DNA of 10,803 nucleotides, from the NCBI GenBank assembly GCA_934502905.1, contig CAKSVK010000124.1, positions 1 through 10,803 of the forward strand. The letters are read 5' to 3'. The notes beneath the pieces are model-generated. The model had not been told where the DNA came from. It searched no databases and worked only from the letters and a program-made list of their open reading frames with translations. Shown here one piece after another: positions 1 through 7,985 of this stretch. This DNA comes from an uncultured Chitinophagaceae bacterium. Lineage in GTDB: Bacteria > Bacteroidota > Bacteroidia > Chitinophagales > Chitinophagaceae. The first letter of the stretch is position 1; each line of letters starts with the position of its first letter. Made by a program: the position numbers and the translations under genes.

Positions 1-170
1 GTATATTCCTTTTCCCGGGCATCCGTCATATCAGATTTGAGAATTGTGCCGGCTCCTCCGTGAACGACCAGCACAAAATCACGCTTCTTTGCCTGCTGAG
101 CCTGTAAAGTTCCAGGCCCGGCCAGCAGGAACCCGGTAAAAAATACTATTGTTAAAAACACATATTTCAT
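1..170 (-). CDS. Isoaspartyl peptidase/L-asparaginase (Ntn-hydrolase), 5' part only
   Basis: The ATG is at 170-168 and the frame stays open to the window edge, giving 56 residues. Residues 1-24 form a signal peptide: a Lys, a hydrophobic core (VFLTIVFFTGFLLAG) and a likely signal peptidase I site after LQA. No lipobox cysteine is present, so a soluble periplasmic or secreted protein is expected. The mature N-terminus carries FVLVVHGGAGTI at residues 32-43, the conserved first strand and HGGAG turn of the plant-type (type 2) asparaginase/isoaspartyl dipeptidase family. These enzymes self-cleave at an internal Thr and hydrolyse beta-aspartyl peptides or asparagine. The catalytic Thr lies outside the window, so activity cannot be judged. 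The gene is divergent from tamB with 151 bp between the two starts. The family call is fairly safe; the substrate is not known. Confidence 0.86.
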   Translation of the reverse strand, partial: MKYVFLTIVFFTGFLLAGPGTLQAQQAKKRDFVLVVHGGAGTILKSDMTDAREKEY

Positions 171-321
171 ATCGTAATTTATAAGAAAATAACAATTTAT
201 GAGTTTTTATATTGTAATAAAGTTTTGAGATTTGTAACCTGGTAGAAAAATGCAAATTTCGCTGAAGTGATGTTGCAGAAATTCGATATATAACAATGGT
301 TTACTTATTTTTACACATTAA

Positions 322-3300
322 TTGTCCAGCCTGAAAACTGCATTTAAAATATTTAGAATTACCCTGCTGTCTTTTCTCTTCCTGATCGTGTTGACAGCAA
401 TACTGGTCAGCTCACCTCCAATACAAACATGGCTGGTAAAAAATGTGTCTGCCTACCTTTCAAAAGACCTGGGTACGAAGATCACTGTAAACCGGGTAAG
501 CTTTTCCCTGTTCAACAGGATGAACCTGGAAGGCGTATATGTTGAGGATAAGAAACAGGATACGCTTATTTATGCAGAAAAGATCCGTGTCAATATCACC
601 AACCTGTTTTTTATACGGGAGAAAGCAGAGATCAACAATGTAACGATGGACGGTGTGGTGGTGAACTTCAATCGTACAGACTCAGTATGGAACTACAACT
701 TTTTATCCGGTTATTTTTCCGGATCGGGCGGAACAGGTGGAAAAAGCAGGACATCGTATTATCTTAATAAAGTGCTGCTGCGGAATATACAATACAATGA
801 AGTGGACGAATGGCGTGGTCAGAATATTACAATAGGCCTGAAAGAGCTGAGTTTACAGGCAGACAGCATCAGCTTTACGGGTAAGTTCGCGCATATTGCA
901 CGGTTGAACATAGATGAACCGGTCGTCCGTGTCTATGATTATCCTGCAAAGAGGCCCAGAACGAACACTGTGCGTAATAAGGCGAATGATACCATTCCCT
1001 TCAACGAGGGGAACTGGGCCCTGAATATCAGGGAAATGGTTATCAGCAATGGCGCTTTTAAGGGAGATAAAAAGGTAGACCGCGAGGCCTACCGCTATTT
1101 CGACGATGCGAATATTCACTTTTTTGCTATATCAGGCAACGCAAAAAATGTCAGGTTAGACCACGATACCCTTACCGCCCGGATAGTGCTGAGTACCAAA
1201 GAGCGCTCCGGATTCGTCGTAAACGAACTTCGGTCGAAGTTCAGGATGCAGCCGGGGGCCATGATATTTGATTCCCTTTTGATCAGAACACCCCGCAGCA
1301 CGTTGGGAGACTATTATGCCATGCATTACGAGGATTTCAACTGGGATATGGTACGGTATGTTGATAACGTTGAGATGAGGGGAAGATTCGCGGGCAGTAA
1401 GATACACAGCAGGGACATCGCCTATTTTGCACCTGCGTTAAAAAACTGGAATAAGCTGATATCCGTTGATGGGTATGTATCCGGTCCTGTGAGCGATCTT
1501 ACTGCCAAAAAATTCGTGATCAAATCCGATAGCAATACCCGTCTTGCCGGCAGCATCCGCATCAAAGGATTGCCGGAGATCAATTCCACGCATTTCGATC
1601 TTCAGTCTGCAGACCTGCACACCAGCTACACCGACCTGGTTAAATTTTTCCCCGACCTGGCACACGTAAAAGAGCCACACCTGGAAGAGCTGACAAATAT
1701 AGGATACAAGGGAAGCTTTGCCGGTTACCTGAAAAACTTTGTAACCAACGGAACCATTCAGACCAACCTGGGTTCTCTTACCACTGATCTGAATCTTAAA
1801 CTGTCTGCAAACAATATTCCTGCCTATTCCGGAACCATAAGCACAGACAATTTCCAGGTAGGAAGGCTGATGCAGGTGGATAAGCTGGGACAGATATCCT
1901 TCGATGGAAAGATAAAAGGGAAAGGATTTACCAGCATGTCCATGGATTCCGAATTGGAGGGAATGTTTTCCAAACTTGACTACAACCATTACAGTTATCG
2001 GGATATTTCCGTGAACGGAAGAATGACCCAAAAGCTTTTTAAGGGGAAGGTATCTGTGGCCGACCCGAACGCGGTGGCCGTACTGGAAGGTGCAATAGAC
2101 TTTAACGGATCCAAACCGGTCTTCAACTTTTTTGCTGATATCCAGCGGAGCAACCTTAGAACACTCGGTTTCGCCAAAGAAGACATCAAAGTAATCGGAA
2201 AATTTGATATGAACTTCGTGGGGGATGATATCGACAATTTCAATGGCTCCGTTAATTTGTTTGATGTGGCTGTTACCCGTGATTTCGATACCTACGTGTT
2301 CGATACGCTTACGTTCAATTCGCAGGAAGTAGACGGTCAAAAGATACTGACCCTCAAGAATACGGAGGCTTCCGCCTATATGGTCGGTGATTTTAAGATC
2401 AAAGAGCTGCCCGACGCGGTAAAAGGTTTTCTGAATAAATATTATCCTGCCTATATTCCTCCCCCCGACCGGAAAATATCTGTGCAGAATCTTCTATTCC
2501 AGCTGGACGTAAAAAACATTGACCAGTACCTTCCCCTGATCAACCCCCACTTAAAAGGCTTTAATAACAGCACGGTGGTAGGTTCCCTGAATTCCGGCAC
2601 CAACCTGATGGCGATCAGCGCCATGATCCCGTACGCATCATACAAAAATGCCAGCGTGAGCGATTTCAGGCTGACCGGCCTGGGCAATATGGACTCGCTG
2701 AAGCTTACGGGCGCTATTGGCACCACTGCCATTAATGACAGCCTGCAGTTCCCTTCCAGCATCATTTCCATTAATTCCAGCAACAATGTTTCGCAGCTTA
2801 ATATCAGCACATCCGCCAACCAAACCATCAATGATGCAAAGCTGTCTGCCCTGATCACAAACCTGCCGGACGGCATTAAGGTACATTTTGACCCCAGCAG
2901 CATTGTGCTTAACAACAAAACCTGGCGTATCGACGATGGAGGAGAAATTACGCTGAGCCGGTCGCATATTGAGGCGGATAACATCAAGTTTTCGAACGGG
3001 GAGCAGGAGCTGTCGATAGTCAGCCGCCACTCCGATGTAGGGAAATGGGACGATATTGTTATTGAAATGAAGAAGCTGAACATCGGGGATTTCCTTCCTT
3101 TTATTGTAGCCGAACCCAAAATGGAAGGAATGGTAACCGGAAACGTTATCATTGAAGACGCTTTCAGGAGCCTGCATATCTCTGCAAACCTGAAAGCGGA
3201 ACAATTCCGCCTTGAGAATGACTCGATAGGACAGGTCGTTATTACCGGGGCCTGGGATAATGAAAATAAAAGAGCCATTTACGAAGCGATATCAGAGAAC

Positions 3301-5148
3301 GACAACTACAAATTCAGCATTGCCGGCAGCTACGATGTAGTGGACTCCGTTACTCATACCATCAATACCCATGCAAACTTTGAACGTACCAATGTCCATT
3401 TCCTGGAACAGTACCTCAACACCGTGTTTGGCGACATTAAGGGTTATGCCTCGGGCGACATCAACATCAGTGGTGATGCCCGTTCCCCGGACTATACCGG
3501 CACCATACAGTTGAGTGATGGCGGACTTAAAGTGTTATACACCCAGGTATACTATGAATTTGATAAAGCTGTTTTAACTTTCACACCCGGCAATATCAAT
3601 TTCGGTACAGTGATCCTGAAGGACACGCTGCATAAGCAAACGCGGCTGGCTCCCAACACGGCTGTTCTTACAGGCAACCTGAAGCATACCAATTTCGGCA
3701 GGTTTGAATACGATTTCACCATTAACAGCAACCGTATCCTGGCCCTGAATACCACGCGCGCCGATAACAATACCTTTTACGGTAACGCCATCGGCAAGGT
3801 CAACTTCAGGCTGCGGGGACCGGAGGATGAAATGCGGATGTCCATCACAGGACAAACAGTGGACAGCTCCAATATCTACATTACTTCGGCTTCATCCAAG
3901 GAAAGTGCAAATGCAGATTATATCATATGGAAGCAGTATGGCCGGGAGATGAACTTTGACTCCATCGGCAAGGCATCTTCAGAAATGAATGTTGACCTGA
4001 ACCTCACTGCAAATAATTATGCCCGCCTGTTTATGGTTTTAGATGAAGTAACAGGAGACATTATTGAAGCAACAGGTAATGGAAATTTCCGCATGAGCGT
4101 TGGAACCAACACACCGTTCACCATGAACGGGAGATACAATATTGAAAGAGGATTCTATCGTTTCAGCTTTCAGGAAATATTCAAAAAACCTTTTGTATTG
4201 CTTCCCAACGAGGGAAGTTTTATAAGATGGGATGGGGATCCCTACGATGCTGAGATCAGGCTGAAAGCAAAATATGCGGCTTCTGATGTGAAGCTAAGCT
4301 CCCTGTATGCAGAGCTGGGCCAGACAGCGGATCCTGAAGTAAGCAGGTTAAAAAGTGCCAGGACGGATGTGGATGTTTTATGTACCCTTACAGGACAGCT
4401 GATGAAACCCGATATCCTCTTTGAATTGGCGTTGCCGCAAAACAGCGATGTAAGGAACAGCCAGCGGCTGCAGGGCGACCTGCAAAGGATCAATAACGAT
4501 GATAACGAAAAGAATAAGCAGGTAGCTTACCTGATCGTATTCAAGAGCTTTGCGCCTATCGGGCAATACAACGTTCAGCAAACGGATGCTGCTACCTTTG
4601 CTTTCAATACCATATCGGAATATATTTCCGGCTACCTCAGCAGCTCCTTGAAAACGCTTCTCTACGGTATTTTCCGCGATCCGGGACTCAGCGTGAACTT
4701 CAGTTATACCCGCGCTTCCATTGATCCTACAGGAACCGGCGCCGGCATCGGCAACACGGTCAACCTTACACGGGATAATATCAGCTTCCAGTTCATTAAA
4801 TCCCTGCTCAACGACAAGCTCGTTATATCCTTTGGCAGCGATTTTAATTTTGTCAGCAGCGGAACACAAACAGCGCTGGGCGGTCAGAATTCAAGCTTTT
4901 TGTTTCTGCCGGATGTCACAGCAGAATATAAGATCACTGCCGACGGGAAATTCCGCGTCAGCTTTTTTTACAGGAGTAATTTCGATGCCTTGTCTACTAC
5001 CGGAAAAAGGAACAGGGCCGGCGGAAGCATTTCTTTCAGAACAGAATTTGACCCGGAATCATTAAAAAGAAAAAGAGAAAGCCAGCGGGTAAAAGATGAT
5101 GATGACAGGGATGCCAGGGACACCACCATTATAAGCTTCCTGAAATAG
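322..5148 (+). CDS. tamB: TamB-family translocation/assembly module protein (DUF490), very large
   Basis: This 1608-residue protein is anchored by one N-terminal membrane helix at about residues 12-30. A very long repetitive beta-strand region follows (alternating short hydrophobic strands with G-N-D turns), as in AsmA/TamB bridge proteins. The C-terminal DUF490 domain is recognisable: GRYNIERGFYRF at about 1271-1282, PNEGSFIRWDGDPYDAEI at about 1294-1311, then PDILFELALP near 1363. The extreme C-terminus (VISFGSDFNF, then FRVSFFYRSNF and a charged tail) has the amphipathic strands usual in Bacteroidota members. TamB proteins span the periplasm and take part in outer-membrane protein assembly and/or phospholipid transport. 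Proteobacterial TamB is about 1250 residues; Bacteroidota versions are longer. The start is TTG at 322, because a TAA stop occupies 319-321 and no ATG precedes the membrane helix. No Shine-Dalgarno is visible. No TamA/BamA-like partner gene adjoins it. The family call is strong; the substrate is unknown. Confidence 0.93.
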   Translation: MSSLKTAFKIFRITLLSFLFLIVLTAILVSSPPIQTWLVKNVSAYLSKDLGTKITVNRVSFSLFNRMNLEGVYVEDKKQDTLIYAEKIRVNITNLFFIREKAEINNVTMDGVVVNFNRTDSVWNYNFLSGYFSGSGGTGGKSRTSYYLNKVLLRNIQYNEVDEWRGQNITIGLKELSLQADSISFTGKFAHIARLNIDEPVVRVYDYPAKRPRTNTVRNKANDTIPFNEGNWALNIREMVISNGAFKGDKKVDREAYRYFDDANIHFFAISGNAKNVRLDHDTLTARIVLSTKERSGFVVNELRSKFRMQPGAMIFDSLLIRTPRSTLGDYYAMHYEDFNWDMVRYVDNVEMRGRFAGSKIHSRDIAYFAPALKNWNKLISVDGYVSGPVSDLTAKKFVIKSDSNTRLAGSIRIKGLPEINSTHFDLQSADLHTSYTDLVKFFPDLAHVKEPHLEELTNIGYKGSFAGYLKNFVTNGTIQTNLGSLTTDLNLKLSANNIPAYSGTISTDNFQVGRLMQVDKLGQISFDGKIKGKGFTSMSMDSELEGMFSKLDYNHYSYRDISVNGRMTQKLFKGKVSVADPNAVAVLEGAIDFNGSKPVFNFFADIQRSNLRTLGFAKEDIKVIGKFDMNFVGDDIDNFNGSVNLFDVAVTRDFDTYVFDTLTFNSQEVDGQKILTLKNTEASAYMVGDFKIKELPDAVKGFLNKYYPAYIPPPDRKISVQNLLFQLDVKNIDQYLPLINPHLKGFNNSTVVGSLNSGTNLMAISAMIPYASYKNASVSDFRLTGLGNMDSLKLTGAIGTTAINDSLQFPSSIISINSSNNVSQLNISTSANQTINDAKLSALITNLPDGIKVHFDPSSIVLNNKTWRIDDGGEITLSRSHIEADNIKFSNGEQELSIVSRHSDVGKWDDIVIEMKKLNIGDFLPFIVAEPKMEGMVTGNVIIEDAFRSLHISANLKAEQFRLENDSIGQVVITGAWDNENKRAIYEAISENDNYKFSIAGSYDVVDSVTHTINTHANFERTNVHFLEQYLNTVFGDIKGYASGDINISGDARSPDYTGTIQLSDGGLKVLYTQVYYEFDKAVLTFTPGNINFGTVILKDTLHKQTRLAPNTAVLTGNLKHTNFGRFEYDFTINSNRILALNTTRADNNTFYGNAIGKVNFRLRGPEDEMRMSITGQTVDSSNIYITSASSKESANADYIIWKQYGREMNFDSIGKASSEMNVDLNLTANNYARLFMVLDEVTGDIIEATGNGNFRMSVGTNTPFTMNGRYNIERGFYRFSFQEIFKKPFVLLPNEGSFIRWDGDPYDAEIRLKAKYAASDVKLSSLYAELGQTADPEVSRLKSARTDVDVLCTLTGQLMKPDILFELALPQNSDVRNSQRLQGDLQRINNDDNEKNKQVAYLIVFKSFAPIGQYNVQQTDAATFAFNTISEYISGYLSSSLKTLLYGIFRDPGLSVNFSYTRASIDPTGTGAGIGNTVNLTRDNISFQFIKSLLNDKLVISFGSDFNFVSSGTQTALGGQNSSFLFLPDVTAEYKITADGKFRVSFFYRSNFDALSTTGKRNRAGGSISFRTEFDPESLKRKRESQRVKDDDDRDARDTTIISFLK

Positions 5149-5159
5149 CAGCTATGCAG

Positions 5160-5864
5160 CTACAGGAATTGAATTTCCACTTCTTTTTCCACTTTTATGG
5201 CCTCCACCTTCTTTTTATTAGCCTTTTTTACACTCAGTAAAATGGCAAAACTGGCCAGCGTTGTGGAAGCAATGATGGAAATGTGATATATCAGGAGGTT
5301 ATCTTTAAAGACACCTTTCTCCGGGAATATATAGGAATACAAATAATTAATGATGGAAATGCCGAATTCAAAAAGCAGCGCATAATAAACAAGCTGCTTT
5401 GAGCTGCCGATATGGTCTTTGTTGGTAGACCCCAGGTACGATATAATGATGGTCAGCAGCAGCATAACGCTCAGCGCCACACCTGTTCCTATTATAACCG
5501 GCACGGTTTCATAAAAGCCACCGATCGCAATTGCAAGAAGACTGAGGGCAAGGAAAGAAATAAAAATATAACCGGCTGCGGACTTAACCTTTTTTATGGT
5601 CAGCGTCTTGTAGAGAATGAACAATACCAATATTCCATCCACGAAATTGATGATATCGGACATCATAGTAAGATATTGCTTATTTGTTGTCAGCGGGATA
5701 ATAAAAGCAAGGTTTACCAATCCGCTGAAAGCCCAATAGAAAGCAAACCAGGAAAAGAAAGGGTGTTTTTGAAATTTCCTGGATATCAATGCAACGAGAG
5801 GTGCAAAGAAAGCAACAGCCGCTATAAAGGTGATAAGGTTATGTATGATAGAATTTTCTTCCAA
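5160..5864 (-). CDS. Seven-helix integral membrane protein of unknown function
   Basis: I do not recognise a named family. The 234-residue product is almost entirely membrane-embedded. By eye there are seven hydrophobic segments at about 8-28, 36-58, 67-89, 96-117, 121-144, 157-180 and 189-211, followed by a short lysine-rich tail (KKANKKK then KVEKEVE). By the positive-inside rule the C-terminus should be cytoplasmic, and an odd helix count then puts the N-terminus outside. The loops are short, with no soluble domain, no obvious catalytic motif and no cysteines. It could be a sensor, a transporter subunit or a structural membrane protein. The start is taken as TTG at 5864-5862. The same frame has a TAA 12 bases upstream, and the first ATG (about residue 67) would remove two helices, so a non-ATG start is forced (ATT at 5870-5868 is the alternative). 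It converges on tamB with 11 bp between stop codons. Confidence 0.78.
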   Translation of the reverse strand: MEENSIIHNLITFIAAVAFFAPLVALISRKFQKHPFFSWFAFYWAFSGLVNLAFIIPLTTNKQYLTMMSDIINFVDGILVLFILYKTLTIKKVKSAAGYIFISFLALSLLAIAIGGFYETVPVIIGTGVALSVMLLLTIIISYLGSTNKDHIGSSKQLVYYALLFEFGISIINYLYSYIFPEKGVFKDNLLIYHISIIASTTLASFAILLSVKKANKKKVEAIKVEKEVEIQFL

Positions 5865-6270
5865 TTTAATCAGTTATTTCGTTTAAGCGGGATTTAAAGA
5901 GGTTTTATTGCGGCAAAAAATCAATTCGCGCATTTTTACGTAATAACAATAATGTGGAAAATACTGAAACCTGTGGAGTTGGAATTGAATGTCATGTTGC
6001 TATAAGGGTTTTGTGATACAATATCATATATCAAAAAAGTTCTGGCACTGTGACCTGTTATGATCATATTTTTTTAACTGACATATATAAACGAAGCCCA
6101 GTGTCATAGCGTAGGGATAGGTGCCGTTAGAAGCAGTTGAACTTATCCGTTACTGTCTGCCCCTGCCTGCTGTCAGGTGGTGCAGGCGAACGAGTGGCGC
6201 GCCGGGGTAGACGGCTTTCAAACCTGGTTCATAAAAAATGGGGTCAGGGCCGGACAATAACAATATATAT
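5865..6270. other. 406-bp intergenic region with abrupt base-composition change
   Basis: No confident gene is seen here. It lies between the 3' end of the sirtuin gene and the 5' end of the seven-helix protein gene, both on the minus strand. Positions 5941-6120 are about 33% G+C, while 6121-6240 are about 55% G+C. On the minus strand one frame is open from a TTG at 6263 to a TAA at 6150 (37 residues), then continues in the same frame for 41 more codons to a TGA at 6024. These translations match nothing I can name. The left part should hold the promoter of the membrane-protein gene, but no TAnnTTTG box is clear. Small structures present are a 6-bp inverted repeat GCCTGC/GCAGGC (6165-6170 and 6182-6187) and TGATA-CAA-TATCA (6014-6026), followed by another TATCA at 6029-6033. 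It could be a gene remnant, a dispersed intergenic repeat or a small RNA. Confidence 0.5.
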
Positions 6271-6963
6271 TCATTTCAGTAAGGCCAGTTCGGTGGCCAG
6301 TTGAAAGATCCCTTCCGTTGCAGGCTTTTCGATGGCGGTAATATTTGGAAGCGATGAGCTGTAAGGAATCTTTTTATCCACGATAAATTTAGGAATGGAA
6401 ACAGGTGCAAAATCTATCAATCCTGCTGCCGGGTATACCACCAGGGATGTGCCTATCACAACAAAGATATCCGCGGTTCCCATTAATGTAATCGCCGGCT
6501 CGATCATGGGCACAGGCTCTTCAAACCATACGATATGCGGGCGAAGCTGGGCACCGTCCGGAGCTTTATCACCGAGACGGATATCCGATCTTATTTCATA
6601 AACCAGCTCATCGTTTTTTTCACTCCGCATTTTGAATATTTCTCCATGCAGGTGCAGTACGTTTTCCGAACCGGCTCTTTCATGCAGGTCATCGATGTTT
6701 TGGGTGATGATCTGTACATCAAAATCGGACTGCAGCGCTGCCAGCTTTGTATGTGCCACATTTGGCTGTGCTTCCAGCACATTTTTCCGTCTCCTGTTGT
6801 AAAACTGCAATACCAGTTCCGGATCTTTTATCCAGGCACGGGGGGTGGCAACCGCTTCAATATGGTATCCCTCCCACAAGCCACCACTATCCCTGAAAGT
6901 TTTTAAACCGCTTTCCGCGCTTATACCTGCTCCGCTAAGGACAACCAGCCTCTTTTTTCGCAT
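6271..6963 (-). CDS. cobB: SIR2-family NAD-dependent protein deacylase, class III-like, zinc-free
   Basis: Sirtuins use NAD+ to remove acyl groups from protein lysines. All core motifs are present in this 230-residue protein: GAGISAESG (11-19), TFRDSGGLW (22-30), QNIDDLHERAG (88-98), the catalytic His in HLHGE (His106), RPHIVWF (141-147) and GTSLVVYPAAGL (171-182). Tyr55 and Arg58 in FYNRR match the Y-x-x-R pair that marks class III (SIRT5/CobB-like) enzymes able to act on succinyl- and malonyl-lysine. Two oddities stand out. The protein contains no cysteine at all, so the four-Cys zinc site of the small domain is missing. The usual FGE after RPHxVW reads FEE (Glu148, codon 6520-6522). ATG at 6963 is chosen because sirtuins normally begin just before the GAG motif; a GTG at 7032 would add 23 untypical residues. 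It lies 155 bp downstream of the usp pair on the same strand. Deacylase function is likely; acyl preference is inferred. Confidence 0.9.
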   Translation of the reverse strand: MRKKRLVVLSGAGISAESGLKTFRDSGGLWEGYHIEAVATPRAWIKDPELVLQFYNRRRKNVLEAQPNVAHTKLAALQSDFDVQIITQNIDDLHERAGSENVLHLHGEIFKMRSEKNDELVYEIRSDIRLGDKAPDGAQLRPHIVWFEEPVPMIEPAITLMGTADIFVVIGTSLVVYPAAGLIDFAPVSIPKFIVDKKIPYSSSLPNITAIEKPATEGIFQLATELALLK

Positions 6964-6998
6964 AACAGCCAATTTGAAGACAGAAGAATCTGAAAGTT

Positions 6999-7007
6999 CA
7001 AAAATTA
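6999..7007 (-). promoter_or_regulatory. Possible Bacteroidota -7 box upstream of the sirtuin gene
   Basis: On the minus strand TAATTTTTG lies 36 bases before the preferred sirtuin ATG. It matches the Bacteroidota -7 consensus TAnnTTTG except for one extra base, and no well-spaced -33 TTTG is found. If real, it gives the sirtuin its own transcript and supports the ATG at 6963 over the upstream GTG. The evidence is weak, because such AT-rich strings are common. Confidence 0.25.
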
Positions 7008-7055
7008 CAACCCAGGACCTGTTACCCCACACAAGTCGCAGGTGCCGGGTAGCAG

Positions 7056-7088
7056 GAGATCCTTCAACTTTCCTGTATCTTGGATCTC
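7056..7088. repeat. 7-bp inverted repeat between usp and sirtuin genes
   Basis: GAGATCC at 7056-7062 is followed, after 19 bases, by its exact reverse complement GGATCTC at 7082-7088. It lies 31-63 bases beyond the stop codon of the downstream usp gene. In RNA it could form a hairpin that ends or attenuates usp transcription, but no U-run follows, so it is not a standard intrinsic terminator. It could also be an operator for the sirtuin gene or chance. Confidence 0.35.
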
Positions 7089-7118
7089 ACACCTTGTATC
7101 CTTACCACTTCCATCTTA

Positions 7119-7973
7119 CTACTTCCCGCTCCCCTCCTCTCCCTCTTTCCTGAAGCTCAGCAATGGTATCTCCAGGGCGGTAGCCATCTCTTCCGTTTTG
7201 CTGCTCATGAACAGCTTATCCCACATGCTTCTCTCCCTGGTGAACATTACGATCCATTGCGGGTGTGTTTCCATGATAAACTGCCTGATCTGTTTTAGAA
7301 GCGTAATGCTGCTATCTGCTTTTTTTACCACCAGTTCCGTTGCCGGATATTTATTTAATAATGGCGATACTTCATCCTGCTTCTTAAAACCATAATCATA
7401 ATGAAGTATTCTTACCCCCGCATGAAGCGCCTGGCTAAAGGGAAGGATCCGGCTTATTTCAGCATCCGGGTTTTCCAGGTCAGATGCATAGGCAATGCTT
7501 TTTATTTCTGAAAACACGTATTCATTCGGAACAGCCAGCACAGGAATGGAAGATTTGGAAATAACGGATGATGTCACCGAGCCAAAAAGGAATTTCTTCA
7601 GCCCCGAGGCGCCATGCGTGCCCATTACTATTAAATCAGCACCTTCCTCTTCCGCTGCATAGATGATATTTTCCACTACAATCGGACCAAAATTCACCTT
7701 GCAGGTTACCCTGTCTGATGACAGCCCGGCATTTGCCACCTGCATAAGCATCTCCACCTCCTGCTTCAGCTCCTGTGTTTTATCGGTCTCCTCCTTACTG
7801 ATCACTTCTTTTCTTTTATCTTCCGTTACGGGCGCCGCCATTATTTTAGCTGAAATAGCCAGCGCGTGAAAGACGGTCATTTGTAAACCGGCAGATGCGG
7901 CAAGCTTCAGCGCATATACAAGGGTGTTCGATGCATTTTCAGAAAAATCATATGGAACGAAGATCTTTTTCAT
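7119..7973 (-). CDS. Universal stress protein, two UspA domains (second degenerate)
   Basis: The 284-residue protein has two fused UspA folds, at about 1-148 and 157-275. The first begins MKKIFVPYDFS, with the conserved Asp9 of the family's first strand. It ends with the nucleotide-binding signature G-2x-G-9x-G-S/T: Gly118, Gly121, Gly131, Ser132. This indicates an ATP-binding type domain. The second domain begins IKSIAYASDLENPD and ends in MFTRERSMWDKLFMSSKT...IPLLSF, where the glycine signature is lost, so it probably serves dimerisation or is structural. Universal stress proteins are cytoplasmic, induced under starvation, redox or respiratory stress, and act by binding ATP and partner proteins. 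The ATG at 7973 is 12 bases after the stop of the neighbouring usp gene on the same strand, so the two are read as one operon. The family call is strong; the specific role is unknown. Confidence 0.92.
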   Translation of the reverse strand: MKKIFVPYDFSENASNTLVYALKLAASAGLQMTVFHALAISAKIMAAPVTEDKRKEVISKEETDKTQELKQEVEMLMQVANAGLSSDRVTCKVNFGPIVVENIIYAAEEEGADLIVMGTHGASGLKKFLFGSVTSSVISKSSIPVLAVPNEYVFSEIKSIAYASDLENPDAEISRILPFSQALHAGVRILHYDYGFKKQDEVSPLLNKYPATELVVKKADSSITLLKQIRQFIMETHPQWIVMFTRERSMWDKLFMSSKTEEMATALEIPLLSFRKEGEEGSGK

Positions 7974-7985
7974 ATAGACATGTAT

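Noticed and set aside
1438..2340. 300-residue open frame on the minus strand inside tamB
   Set aside because: It is fully antisense to a gene with clear family features, has no recognisable domain and shows a composition expected from reverse reading of beta-rich coding DNA. The same holds for the minus frames at 2451-3278 and 4378-4869.
5146..5163. TAGC/GCTA and AGCT repeats between the tamB and membrane-protein stops as a bidirectional terminator
   Set aside because: Stems are four base pairs with no flanking T-runs, so they are likely chance in an 11-bp gap.
6120..6260. tRNA or other standard RNA gene in the GC-richer block
   Set aside because: No cloverleaf arms, no T-loop consensus in a workable position and no 3' CCA were found on either strand.
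6964..7032. N-terminal extension of the sirtuin to a GTG at 7032
   Set aside because: The 23 extra residues are unlike sirtuin N-termini, and the ATG at 6963 places the GAGIS motif at its normal distance from the start.
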